Source: Gimesia chilikensis (lineage in GTDB: Bacteria > Planctomycetota > Planctomycetia > Planctomycetales > Planctomycetaceae). Taken from it: a DNA stretch of 64,000 nt. The notes under the pieces were generated by a model. That model was not told where the DNA came from and searched no databases. It saw only the letters and a program-made list of their open reading frames with translations. Positions 15,155-27,180 of the stretch are shown piece after piece (positions within the stretch are counted from its first letter, which is position 1; the number at the start of each line of letters is the position of its first letter). The position numbers and the translations under genes are program-made. The stretch spans positions 6,561,248 to 6,625,247 of the forward strand of contig NZ_CP036266.1 of assembly GCF_007744075.1 (NCBI RefSeq). Direction: 5' to 3'.

Positions 15155-16561
15155 TTACATGTTGGTCTTGGAATCTGAAACTTCCCCGAGGGCGGCGTTC
15201 AGAGCGGTGGTCAGTTCCAGATCGTGGAGGTGATCCCGCGTATAAATGCGGAAGATCAGGAAGCTGACAGGCAGTGCCCGGAAGAGCTCATCATCGTGCA
15301 GCTCCTGAGTCAGTCCCGTACCGGGATCGAGCAGATAATTCTGTCCACCGGCGGGGAGTCGCCCACTGGGGCGATGGTAATGGCGGGCCACATCGATCCG
15401 CAGCGGGAGCTGCTTCAACTCCGCGGGAAGCTTAGAGCGGACCCGCTTTTCGACCAGTTCCGGTTCCGAAAAGATCGATGTGTGTACTGCAGTCCCGGAA
15501 TGGAAATTGAGCTGACGCTCGCAGGCCATCTTCCATTCCACGTTACGTGAGAGAATCCCTTGCCAACGCTCTCCCAGATCACGCACTGCCGGGTCCGAAC
15601 TCTTCTGAAAGCGGCCGACATCGACAAGGAATGACGACTCGGTAAACCCGCGATAGTCGTCCAGATGTTCGAGGGGATTGCCATGAAACAAGTGCTGCAT
15701 GGTTTCGGCAAAGATTTCTTCGAGCGCGAGGTCCAGAGCACGCACCGTACGGTGATAGTAAATAGTGCGGAACAGATTCGCGCGGGTTTCAATAAAGTTG
15801 ACGAGTGCCGTCATGCCCCGACCGTGGATCGTCAGCCCTTCGGAAGTGAAGAAACTGTAATGAATCAGGCGCGAGACATCGACCGCACGAATATTGTAGC
15901 CAGACATATAGGCATCGCGGAGAACGAAATCCATATTGTCGACCGTGTAAATGCCGCTGAACATGGCACGCAACTTACAAAGCCAGTCCGGGTTACCCGC
16001 CTCGCTCGCTGCATCGCCGGAAGGACGCCGGATCAGCCAGCCAATCTGCTTGGGATCGAGTTCTTCCAGCGGATTGAGGTGACCGTTCGGATTCCGGCGG
16101 ATCCCGCGAATCAGGTCTCCCAGTTCATGTTCGATGATATGGGCACCAATATCTTCATGCGTGAGATTGTACTGATCCAGATAATGGTCGTCGAAGAAAT
16201 GCCCGAAGGGACCGTGCCCCACATCGTGCAGCAGCGCCGCCAACCGGACCAGGCTCTCTACGTAAGGCAGGGAAGGCACGTTGCGACAGGCGCTGCTCAG
16301 GGAATCATACCAGGCGTTAATTGCTACCGACGAGAGATGCATGGCTCCCAACACGTGCTGAAACCGCATGTGCTCAGCTGAGGGAAAAACCCACCAGGCC
16401 GTCTGAAGCTGGTGAATATGCCTGAGTCTCTGGACCCAGGGATGGTCGATGATTTCCTGCTCGGAGACCTCGTCATCGGGAATCCCGGTTTTGGAAGTAA
16501 ACGGGATATACCCATGAATCGGGTCATGAGTCAAACTTTCGGAAATAAAATCGCGCACCAT
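15155..16561 (-). CDS. HD domain phosphohydrolase (dGTPase/SAMHD1-like)
   Basis: A 468-residue metal-dependent phosphohydrolase. The N-terminal half shows DPIHGYIPF, WVQRLRHIHQLQTAWWVFP followed by SAEHMRFQHVLGAMHLS (first His), LAALLHDVGHGPFGHFF (H-D pair), LTHEDIGAHII, and YTVDNMDFVLRDAYMSGYN with the last Asp. This is the layout of the YdhJ/SAMHD1 group that acts on nucleotides or related phosphomonoesters. The C-terminal 200 residues are less conserved. All metal ligands are present. The substrate cannot be inferred. It is divergent from trkH, with 87 bp between. Confidence 0.88.
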   Translation of the reverse strand: MVRDFISESLTHDPIHGYIPFTSKTGIPDDEVSEQEIIDHPWVQRLRHIHQLQTAWWVFPSAEHMRFQHVLGAMHLSSVAINAWYDSLSSACRNVPSLPYVESLVRLAALLHDVGHGPFGHFFDDHYLDQYNLTHEDIGAHIIEHELGDLIRGIRRNPNGHLNPLEELDPKQIGWLIRRPSGDAASEAGNPDWLCKLRAMFSGIYTVDNMDFVLRDAYMSGYNIRAVDVSRLIHYSFFTSEGLTIHGRGMTALVNFIETRANLFRTIYYHRTVRALDLALEEIFAETMQHLFHGNPLEHLDDYRGFTESSFLVDVGRFQKSSDPAVRDLGERWQGILSRNVEWKMACERQLNFHSGTAVHTSIFSEPELVEKRVRSKLPAELKQLPLRIDVARHYHRPSGRLPAGGQNYLLDPGTGLTQELHDDELFRALPVSFLIFRIYTRDHLHDLELTTALNAALGEVSDSKTNM

Positions 16562-16648
16562 AATCTCACTGTTTCAATTGACGTTGATTACGAATAAAAT
16601 CTGAACAGGTCTTCATAAAATTATTTCATTGAAATACTTACGCGCCAA

Positions 16649-18472
16649 ATGACTCTGTCGCATCTCCCCAGCCGCATCCACTATAAGACACACCATCCCC
16701 GCCGCTGCCGCAGGCTGAGACGGTTGGAAATTATTGCGCTGATCGTCGGCCTGATCTCCACAGTCATTCTACATGGACTGCTGAAGATTACCACCGTTGT
16801 CCACTGGGAATTGGGTGCCGCGATCATCGTGGCCATGAGCTATTTCACGATCAGCCTGATGCTGCGCTACGGCTGGCATCTGGACCGGAAAGAGTTCTTC
16901 AAAACCCACCTGGCCCATTTCTTTTTTTGCGGGCTCTGGTTGATCGCCAGCCTGCTGATAATCAGTCTGCATGACCTGCTGCCCGATGACGCCCCGACCC
17001 GACTGAATCTGATCCTGGGTATCTCCGAATTTTGCATCATCCTGAGAAGCCTCTACGAGACCATTCTCTTAATCCGGCGGGTCTCGTCACGCGGCTGGAA
17101 CCCCGCCCTGATTGTGGTGACTTCCTTCCTGGTGCTGATTTCCGTGGGAACGATTTTACTCATGTTTCCCTCGGCTCGAATTCAGGATCCCGCTGCAAAA
17201 ACGACGGAAGGTGCTCCGTTTCTGGTCGCCCTGTTTACCTCAACCAGTGCCAGTTGCGTTACAGGCCTGATCGTGGTTCCTACCGGAACCTACTGGAGCC
17301 GTACAGGGCACACCATTATCATGTTTCTGTTCCAGATCGGCGGACTGGGCATCCTGACTTTTGGTGCCTTCTTCGCAGCAGCATTCGGGCGATCGATGCA
17401 GATCCGGGAGAGCGTCACTTTCAGCGAGATGCTTGAGTCCAGCCAGCGCGGTGATATCCGCCGCCTGGTGCTGGCCATCCTGGGGATTACGATTTTTACC
17501 GAACTGCTCGGTGCGGTCTGCCTGATGGGACTCTGGCCGGAGCTCCCTTTCACCGAACGCGTCTACTTCAGCCTGTTTCATTCGATCAGTGGATATTGCA
17601 ACGCCGGTTTCAGCCTGATGGATGACGGCTTCCTGGGCATGGGACATCACTGGGAAATCTGGGGCGTCATCCCGGCCCTGATCATCATCGGTGGGTTAGG
17701 GTTTGCTGTAAACTACAATTTCATGCTGTACGGCATCACCCATTTCTCGAACCTGCGGATCCGCAAGCCCCTGTTTCATCACCCGACACAGAAAGTCCGG
17801 CTGACGATTTCCTCACGCCTGATTTTTTTCACAACCCTCTTTCTTTTGATCGGGGGCACGATCGGCATCTACCTGCTGGAATCGATACATGCCTCCGATG
17901 ATCTCACCTTTGGCGAGCGGCTCAATTCCGCCTGGTTCCAGTCCGTGACCTTCCGGACGGCCGGCTTTAATACTGTTGACCTCGGTGCCTACCAACCGCA
18001 GACCAAACTGTTTTCCGTACTGCTGATGTTCATCGGTGCGTCTCCCGGTTCAACGGGGGGTGGCGTGAAAACCGCAGTCTTTGCCCTGGCCATCCTTTCG
18101 GTCTGGGCGCTGCTGAAAGGGAGAGACCGGGTTGAGATCCTGGGGCGCACCATCCCCAGCGCACTGATCCACCGTTCGCTGACGATCATCTCACTGGGAA
18201 TTCTGGTACTGATGTCGTCAACACTGCTGATTGTCATGTTCGAAAACAACCAGGCGATCTTCCTGGATCATCTGTTTGAAGCAACCAGTGCCTTTGCTAC
18301 GGTCGGCGTCTCGACGGGCATCACCGCGGGTTTGACGACACCGTCGCACTGGGTGATCATAATTACGATGTTTATCGGTCGCGTCGGCCCGCTGACGGCT
18401 TTAATCGCACTCTCGAACCGTGGCCCCGCCTATCGATATCACTACCCGGAAGAGCCAGTGAACCTCGGGTAG
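16649..18472 (+). CDS. trkH: TrkH family potassium transporter
   Basis: A 607-residue inner-membrane K+ uptake channel subunit. The N-terminal 150 residues add four or five membrane helices before the core. The four pore loops of the TrkH/KtrB fold each keep the filter glycine: TSASCVTGLIVV (about 202), SGYCNAGFSL (about 316), VTFRTAGFNT (about 435) and SAFATVGVST (about 550). The glycine-rich intramembrane loop GASPGSTGGGVKT follows filter 3. K+ entry is gated by the TrkA protein encoded 60 bp downstream. It is longer than typical KtrB because of the N-terminal extension. Confidence 0.93.
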   Translation: MTLSHLPSRIHYKTHHPRRCRRLRRLEIIALIVGLISTVILHGLLKITTVVHWELGAAIIVAMSYFTISLMLRYGWHLDRKEFFKTHLAHFFFCGLWLIASLLIISLHDLLPDDAPTRLNLILGISEFCIILRSLYETILLIRRVSSRGWNPALIVVTSFLVLISVGTILLMFPSARIQDPAAKTTEGAPFLVALFTSTSASCVTGLIVVPTGTYWSRTGHTIIMFLFQIGGLGILTFGAFFAAAFGRSMQIRESVTFSEMLESSQRGDIRRLVLAILGITIFTELLGAVCLMGLWPELPFTERVYFSLFHSISGYCNAGFSLMDDGFLGMGHHWEIWGVIPALIIIGGLGFAVNYNFMLYGITHFSNLRIRKPLFHHPTQKVRLTISSRLIFFTTLFLLIGGTIGIYLLESIHASDDLTFGERLNSAWFQSVTFRTAGFNTVDLGAYQPQTKLFSVLLMFIGASPGSTGGGVKTAVFALAILSVWALLKGRDRVEILGRTIPSALIHRSLTIISLGILVLMSSTLLIVMFENNQAIFLDHLFEATSAFATVGVSTGITAGLTTPSHWVIIITMFIGRVGPLTALIALSNRGPAYRYHYPEEPVNLG

Positions 18473-18531
18473 CAGGAACCCTGAACTCAGACCATCTAAT
18501 GTAACTCATCCTCCAGAGGAGAACTGATCCC

Positions 18532-19221
18532 GTGATTAAAGTAGCAGTCATCGGTTTGGGCCGCTTTGGTACCGAACTCGCCAAACGTCTGGGAGCCAGC
18601 GGAGTGGAAGTCATCGCCATCGACCATTCGGACAAGCTGGTGAATGAGGTCAAAGATGATGTCGCGGTTGCAGTTCGTCTGAATTCCACTGATGAACTGG
18701 CACTCAAAAGCCAGGACGTAGACAAAGTCGACGCCTGCGTGATTTCGATCGGGGAAAATTTCGAATCGGCACTGCTGACCACAGTGATCATTAAGAAGAT
18801 GGGAGTTCCCAAGATCATCTGTCGTGCCCAGTCAAAGTTTCACGCTGAGATCTTCACCCAGGTCGGTGCAACCGATGTGATCCAGCCCGAGATTCAGGCG
18901 GGAGCTCATCTGGCACGACTGCTGGCTAATCCGCATCTGGAAGATTACATCCAGGTCGGCGACGGCTATACCATGATCGAGCTGATGACACCCAAAGAGT
19001 TCGTCGGCAAAAATCTAACCGAGCTGTCGCTGCGTTCCAAATATTCCGTAAACGTGGTCGCCATTCGTAAACGGAATTCCGCGGAGATCGAAAAGAATAC
19101 GGGGAAGGTTTATACGACCGACTGTGTACCTCACCCCGACTATCAGATTCAGGAATCAGACATCCTGCTCATCATCGGAACCGATCAAAACCTGGCGCGC
19201 CTGCCGACCAGCAATGTGTGA
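18532..19221 (+). CDS. trkA: TrkA/KtrA-type potassium channel regulatory subunit
   Basis: A 229-residue cytoplasmic RCK protein with one RCK_N and one RCK_C domain, so it is KtrA-sized rather than the double TrkA. VAVIGLGRFGTELAKRL (GxGxxG) binds NAD(H) or ATP; DACVISIGENFESALLTTVI and ICRAQSKFHAEIFTQVGATD are typical RCK_N segments. RCK_C starts near residue 140 (YTMIELMTPKEFVGKNLTEL). The start codon is GTG at 18532 with GGAG upstream (CCAGAGGAGAA). It forms an operon with trkH. Confidence 0.93.
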   Translation: MIKVAVIGLGRFGTELAKRLGASGVEVIAIDHSDKLVNEVKDDVAVAVRLNSTDELALKSQDVDKVDACVISIGENFESALLTTVIIKKMGVPKIICRAQSKFHAEIFTQVGATDVIQPEIQAGAHLARLLANPHLEDYIQVGDGYTMIELMTPKEFVGKNLTELSLRSKYSVNVVAIRKRNSAEIEKNTGKVYTTDCVPHPDYQIQESDILLIIGTDQNLARLPTSNV

Positions 19222-19254
19222 GCACCCGGCAGATTTCCGCATAAATCGACCGAA

Positions 19255-20742
19255 TCAGACCCAGTCTCGCGAACGTTCCACCGCCTGCTTCCAGCGTTGA
19301 TACAATTCTTCACGTCGCGAAGCCTCCATCTGCGGCTGGAATTCTGCATCGAGAGCCCAGTTGCGGGTCACCTCTGCCTGATCGTGCCAGAAGCCAACAG
19401 CCAGGCCTGCCAGATAGGCGGCTCCCAGAGCTGTCGTTTCATGGACCACCGGACGCTGAGCGGGAACATCGAGCATATCCGCCTGAAACTGCATCAACAG
19501 ACCATTCGCAGCCGCACCCCCATCCACCTTGAGAGTTTTCAACTTGATCTGTGAATCCTGCTCCATGGCGTGCAGCACATCGCAGGTCTGGTATGCCAGC
19601 GACTCCAGGACCGCCCGTGCAACATGAGCTCTGGTAGCGCCCCGCGTCAGACCAATCAGAGTTCCGCGAGCATCCTGATCCCAGTAGGGTGCCCCCAGTC
19701 CCACAAAGGCAGGGACGAAGAAGACATCGCCGGTATCTTCCACCTGGCCTGCCAGGTCCTCAATTTCAGACGCTGACTCAATGATCTGCAGTCCATCCCT
19801 GAGCCACTGGATTGCTGCCCCGGCCACGAAAATAGAACCTTCCAGACAGTATGTCACTTTGCCATTGATACTCCAGCCGATCGTGGTCAGCAGACCGTTC
19901 TGCGAAAGCACCGGTTTATCGCCGGTATTCATCAGCATAAAACAGCCGGTTCCGTAGGTATTCTTCGCTGCCCCGGGTTCAAAACAGCCCTGACCGAAGG
20001 TCGCTGCCTGCTGGTCCCCTGCGATACCGGCAATTTTGATCGACTCGCCAAACAGCGCGGGGTCGGTCTCACCATAAACCTCGCTGGAACTTTTGACTTC
20101 GGGCAACATGCAGCGGGGAATATCGAAGATCTGCAGCAGTTCGTCATCCCACTCGTGTGTATGAATATTATAGAGCAGGGTGCGACAGGCATTGGTTGGA
20201 TCGGTCACATGCACCTTTCCCCCCGTCAGCCGCCAGATCAGAAAAGAGTCGATCGTACCAAACAGAATTTTGCCTGCCTGGGCCTGCTCCCGTAATCCTT
20301 CAACCGTATTGAGCAGGTATTCAATTTTGGTCCCGGAGAAATAGGCATCCAGTAACAGTCCAGTCTTCTCGCGGAACAGGTCTTCATATCCTTCTGCTTT
20401 GAGCTGATCACAGCGGCCGGCCGTCAGTCGGCTCTGCCAGACAATCGCATTGGAAACCGGTTTGCCGCTCGCTTTATCCCAGAGGACAATCGTTTCCCGC
20501 TGATTCGTAATGCCGATCGCTGCGATCTCAGAGAGCGCCGCCCCCGATTGATCGATCACTTCGCGGGCGGTTGCCAGCTGTGATTCCCAGATCGCCTCGG
20601 GATCGTGTTCCACCAGCCCCGGCGAGGGAAAGATCTGCTCGAACTCCTCCTGGGAAGTGGCCTCAATCTGCCCCTGATGATTAAACAGAATTGATCGACT
20701 GGATGTCGTTCCCTGATCTAACGCCAGTACATACTTTGCCAT
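19255..20742 (-). CDS. glpK: Glycerol kinase
   Basis: The enzyme phosphorylates glycerol to sn-glycerol 3-phosphate with ATP. The 495-residue FGGY kinase opens with [17 protein letters not shown], then has the FGGY signature 1 ([15 protein letters not shown] ... [13 protein letters not shown]), [19 protein letters not shown] followed by [11 protein letters not shown], and the C-terminal [20 protein letters not shown]. The residues that bind glycerol (R-E after NQ, W, D) are present. I chose ATG 20742, preceded by AAGGAG; an upstream in-frame ATG at 20817 would add 25 residues not found in the family. No glpF or glpD is adjacent. Confidence 0.95.
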   Translation of the reverse strand: MAKYVLALDQGTTSSRSILFNHQGQIEATSQEEFEQIFPSPGLVEHDPEAIWESQLATAREVIDQSGAALSEIAAIGITNQRETIVLWDKASGKPVSNAIVWQSRLTAGRCDQLKAEGYEDLFREKTGLLLDAYFSGTKIEYLLNTVEGLREQAQAGKILFGTIDSFLIWRLTGGKVHVTDPTNACRTLLYNIHTHEWDDELLQIFDIPRCMLPEVKSSSEVYGETDPALFGESIKIAGIAGDQQAATFGQGCFEPGAAKNTYGTGCFMLMNTGDKPVLSQNGLLTTIGWSINGKVTYCLEGSIFVAGAAIQWLRDGLQIIESASEIEDLAGQVEDTGDVFFVPAFVGLGAPYWDQDARGTLIGLTRGATRAHVARAVLESLAYQTCDVLHAMEQDSQIKLKTLKVDGGAAANGLLMQFQADMLDVPAQRPVVHETTALGAAYLAGLAVGFWHDQAEVTRNWALDAEFQPQMEASRREELYQRWKQAVERSRDWV

Positions 20743-20888
20743 TTCCACACTCCTTGAGGCGAACACAGGCTCGAAAGGATTAATCACATCTGAATACCTT
20801 TCCGTTACATTAAGCAAGCGGTGGCCGGTTCACAAGGATTCAGGGAAATTTCTTCAGCGGCAAATACTCCTGTATTACTGACCGCGCA

Positions 20889-20932
20889 TAAAAAAACTGA
20901 TGGCGAGAGAACTCATTTCTCAAGCCATCAGT
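20889..20932 (-). terminator. Intrinsic terminator of the ammonium transporter gene
   Basis: Read on the minus strand, ACTGATGGC (20932-20924) pairs with GCCATCAGT (20904-20896), with a further GAGA/TCTC pairing in the loop, and is followed by seven Ts (20895-20889). It lies 55 bp after the amt stop codon. Confidence 0.8.
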
Positions 20933-20986
20933 CAGTCACACTTTACGGTACCTCCTGCAAAGTACCAGTGTTCGTGTCAGGTTGGA

Positions 20987-22366
20987 CTAGTGGTAAGCTT
21001 GCATTCCGTGCTCAGACAGGTCCAGACCTTTCAATTCATCTTCCTCAGAGACTCGGAGCTGTCCGATGACCTTCAGGAATGTGAAGAGAATAAACATGGT
21101 GATGAAGGCGTATGCCGGGATCACAACAGATCCAATCACCTGGGTTACGATGTTGTAGTCACCGAAGATACCGGTGGCGACACCACCCCAGATACCACAC
21201 AGTCCGTGGACAGGGAAGGCACCGACGGGATCGTCGATTTTGAGTTTCTCGAGTGCCAGGATACCGAAGACAACCAGCAGACCGGCAACCACGCCGATGA
21301 CAATTGCTTCGATGTTAGAGACACTGTCACAGTTAGCGGTGATACCTACCAGACCAGCCAGTACACCGTTCAGGGCCATGGAGATATCCGGTTTTGAGTA
21401 CATGATCCAACCCAGGATCATTGCGGCCACACCACCGGCGGCTGCAGCGAGGGTTGTGTTAGTAGCGATTAGCATCACAGCGTTGGTGTTGTCAGTTCCA
21501 GCGAAGGCCAGCTGACTACCAGGATTAAACCCGTACCAGCCTACCCACAAGATGAAGACACCCAGTGTTGCCTGAGCAATGTTGTGTCCAGGAATCGGAA
21601 CCGATTTGCCGTCTTTGAAGCGACCAATCCGGGGTCCGAGGACAAGTGCACCAGCCAGACCGGCGAAACCACCGACAGCATGCACAACAATTGAACCAGC
21701 AAAGTCGTAGAAGCCCATGGCATCCAACCAGCCACCGCCCCATTTCCAGTAACCACTGATTGGGTAGATGATACCGGTCAGGATGATACTGTAGATCAGG
21801 TAAGAGCTGAATTTCAGACGACCGGCAACGGCACCAGAGACGATGGTGGCAGCAGTCGCTGCGAAGGCAACCTGGAACAGGAAGTCAACCTGCGGATGCA
21901 GAACTCCTGGGCCTGGATCTCCGGCTTCGCCGATTCCGAACTGTGCGAAACCAAAGTAACCGTTACCGGCATCCCCTGGATACATCAGACCGTAACCGAC
22001 AGCGTAATAAACCAGCACGCCGGCACAGACATCCATTAAGTTCTTAAAGAGAATGTTGATGGTATTTTTGGAAGAGTTGAATCCGGACTCGACCATAGCG
22101 AAGCCAGACTGCATGAACAGCACCAGAACAGCACAGAGGAATAACATACTGTTATCAAGTGCGTAGTAAAGCTCTGATAATGAAAGCTGAGGAGCTTCCT
22201 CTGCTGCGGGTGCTTCTTCTGTTGTTTCAGCAGGGGCAGCAGTTTCTGCTGCGGCTGGTTTCTCTTCAGGAGCTGCTTCGTCCTGATAAGCCCAAGCTGG
22301 CTGTGATACTGCCAAAACAACGACAAGGCTTGCCGTCAAGCCCATGAGCGCATGTTTCCAATTCAT
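20987..22366 (-). CDS. amt: Ammonium transporter (Amt/MEP family)
   Basis: A 459-residue inner-membrane channel for NH4+/NH3. After a signal peptide (about 26 residues, ending AWA) comes an unusual acidic Ala/Pro/Glu linker (about 27-58) before the core. The core has eleven helices, with SGFAMVESGFNSSKNT, the twin-His pore residues in VVHAVGGFAGLAGALVLGPR and VHGLCGIWGGVATGIFGD, and FNPGSQLAF. No glnK/PII gene lies next to it, unlike in many bacteria. A -24/-12 promoter sits about 130 bp upstream, which suggests nitrogen control through sigma-54. Confidence 0.94.
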   Translation of the reverse strand: MNWKHALMGLTASLVVVLAVSQPAWAYQDEAAPEEKPAAAETAAPAETTEEAPAAEEAPQLSLSELYYALDNSMLFLCAVLVLFMQSGFAMVESGFNSSKNTINILFKNLMDVCAGVLVYYAVGYGLMYPGDAGNGYFGFAQFGIGEAGDPGPGVLHPQVDFLFQVAFAATAATIVSGAVAGRLKFSSYLIYSIILTGIIYPISGYWKWGGGWLDAMGFYDFAGSIVVHAVGGFAGLAGALVLGPRIGRFKDGKSVPIPGHNIAQATLGVFILWVGWYGFNPGSQLAFAGTDNTNAVMLIATNTTLAAAAGGVAAMILGWIMYSKPDISMALNGVLAGLVGITANCDSVSNIEAIVIGVVAGLLVVFGILALEKLKIDDPVGAFPVHGLCGIWGGVATGIFGDYNIVTQVIGSVVIPAYAFITMFILFTFLKVIGQLRVSEEDELKGLDLSEHGMQAYH

Positions 22367-22497
22367 TTTGTCGCAAACCTTTCCCGGAGTCTTCGTCAGA
22401 TGTTGTTTAATCTACTGTTTGGACAATCAATTTGTTCTGATCGTGACCCCTAAATACCAATCAATAAAATGAGCACTTATTTGGTAAATGGGCATAA

Positions 22498-22513
22498 TGC
22501 AAACAGTGTGCCT
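22498..22513 (-). promoter_or_regulatory. Sigma-54-type -24/-12 promoter of amt
   Basis: On the minus strand AGGCAC-ACTGT-TTGCA spans 22513 to 22498. Both invariant doublets (GG and GC) are present with the exact 10-bp spacing of the RpoN consensus TGGCAC-N5-TTGCA; only the first T differs. The start site would be near 22488, leaving a leader of about 120 nt. Confidence 0.65.
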
Positions 22514-22656
22514 CAATCTGATTTGCGACAGTTAGAACAACCCTTATCTATATTTCATGTAATGCTTTACATCATCTCATATTAAATTAATATTTACGGA
22601 AAGTGAGTCGAGCCACCAGTTCGCATGCAGATTAATAAGGCAACATCAGCGGTCGT

Positions 22657-22833
22657 TGCCTGCGGATTAAGCAGGCACTGCCACACATCAACACTCCGGC
22701 ATCTGTCTGGCGCGGAAACTCGACACTCTGTCAGTTTTGACGGTGCCTGCAACCTCCCTGCCTGGGACGCTCCGGCAGCTGGCCTGACAGCAACAATTTC
22801 TCTGCCAAGTTGGCAGTTGACGTCAAGCATGCT
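22657..22833. promoter_or_regulatory. Cluster of palindromes between amt and groEL1 (candidate enhancer sites)
   Basis: Four perfect inverted repeats lie here: TGCCTGC-N7-GCAGGCA (22657-22677), TGCCAA-g-TTGGCA (22803-22815), TTGACGTCAA (22817-22826) and AGCATGCT (22826-22833). The last three lie about 60-90 bp upstream of the -24 box at 22892, the usual place for enhancer-binding-protein sites. I recognise no known consensus in them. Confidence 0.45.
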
Positions 22834-22891
22834 CAATAAGAGATTCCCGTTAACCTCTGATATATAACATCTTACAACACCACCTTCCGAT

Positions 22892-22907
22892 TGGCATGAT
22901 GATTGCA
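22892..22907 (+). promoter_or_regulatory. Sigma-54-type -24/-12 element upstream of groEL1
   Basis: TGGCAT-GATGA-TTGCA matches the RpoN consensus at 10 of 11 defined positions with exact spacing. Transcription would begin near 22919 and reach the groEL1 start at 23088 after about 170 nt. Confidence 0.5.
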
Positions 22908-23078
22908 ATTACTGGGCGTCGTGGACAGGGTCCAGCCTGGATCCTGCCATCTTTGTCGTACTTACACCTATTTGTACTCACACACCAGCCCCCTGTGACC
23001 AACAGGAAGCGCGGCACGAGGCGTGTGAGGGATCATCGTGGTCATGGGCAAAATTATTGGCCATTTATTGCTGGTTGA

Positions 23079-24794
<1,716 letters not shown>

Positions 24795-24825
24795 TCTCGT
24801 ATCGTCGGTCTCTCTGCAGATCGAT

Positions 24826-24845
24826 GGGGCCCTGTACCGGGCCCC
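24826..24845 (+). other. Hairpin between groEL1 and groES
   Basis: GGGGCCC-TGTACC-GGGCCCC, a perfect 7-bp G/C stem, lies 32 bp after the groEL1 stop codon. No T-run follows. It may set the relative amount of the groES message by processing or partial termination. Confidence 0.55.
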
Positions 24846-24933
24846 GCCTGTTGTTTGTAACAATTTATACCGGGTCTGAATCCCGGCTTCACAAATACAA
24901 CCAGACTTACTGGAATAATCGGGAGTTAACTTA

Positions 24934-25224
24934 ATGGAACTGAATCCCCTTGATGACCGTATTGTTATTGAACCCAATGTTGCTGAAGAAACCACTGCCG
25001 GTGGTATCGTGCTGCCTGACACGGCACAGGAAAAGCCCCAGAGTGGCACCGTGATCGCCGTTGGTCCTGGACGTCTGCTGGAAAGTGGCGAACGCTGCCC
25101 GGTTGCCGTTGAAGTAGGCGACGAAGTTCTGTACGGCAAATACGGCGGAACCGACATCGAAGTTTCCGGCAAGGAAGTCAAGATTCTGCGCGAGAGCGAC
25201 ATTCTCGCCAAAATCATGAAATAA
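24934..25224 (+). CDS. groES: Co-chaperonin GroES
   Basis: A 96-residue beta-barrel lid subunit that caps the GroEL ring. It has [20 protein letters not shown] at the start, the mobile loop with [16 protein letters not shown] (I-V-L type contact), and [19 protein letters not shown] near the end. Length and motif order are standard. It lies between the two groEL genes and is the only GroES in the window, so it probably serves both. Confidence 0.96.
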   Translation: MELNPLDDRIVIEPNVAEETTAGGIVLPDTAQEKPQSGTVIAVGPGRLLESGERCPVAVEVGDEVLYGKYGGTDIEVSGKEVKILRESDILAKIMK

Positions 25225-25253
25225 AGAACGTTCTTTTATCGGAATACCGGACT

Positions 25254-25285
25254 GAGACTGAACGTGCCCACGGCACTTCAGTCTC
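25254..25285 (+). other. Long hairpin between groES and groEL2
   Basis: GAGACTGAA-c-GTGCC pairs with GGCAC-TTCAGTCTC, giving 14 bp with one bulged C and a 3-nt loop, 30 bp after the groES stop. There is no T-run, so factor-dependent termination or RNA processing is more likely than intrinsic termination. Confidence 0.6.
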
Positions 25286-25385
25286 TGCTCTGAGTTGAGA
25301 ATCTAATTCAAACCAAAATCACGCAGGGGAGAACGGAGCAATCCGATCAAATGTTCGTTCCTGTTAAACAGAGGAGTCAATAAGC

Positions 25386-27005
<1,620 letters not shown>

Positions 27006-27061
27006 TTTCGGCTGCAGTCTGAAATCGAATTTCGAACTCAGACGAAATGATGTAATCTCAG

Positions 27062-27094
27062 ACGGGCCGCCGAAATAAGGTGGCCCGTTTTTTT
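27062..27094 (+). terminator. Intrinsic terminator after groEL2
   Basis: ACGGGCCGCC (27062-27071), loop GAAATAA, GGTGGCCCGT (27079-27088) with one G-U pair, then a run of Ts to 27094. It separates the chaperonin genes from dnaJ. Confidence 0.85.
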
Positions 27095-27180
27095 CAGTTC
27101 TGATTGAGCTGCTTGAAACCGAAATACCTCCGCAGCGGACCGGGGATATTTCGCTACTTTAAAATGATGAGTTTGTATTT

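Noticed and set aside
20743-20817. Longer start for glpK
   Set aside because: The family begins at the DQGTTSS strand; ATG 20742 has AAGGAG at the right place.
22594-22908. 104-codon minus-strand frame in the amt-groEL1 region
   Set aside because: It spans the palindromes and the sigma-54-like promoter, and has no plausible start or domain.
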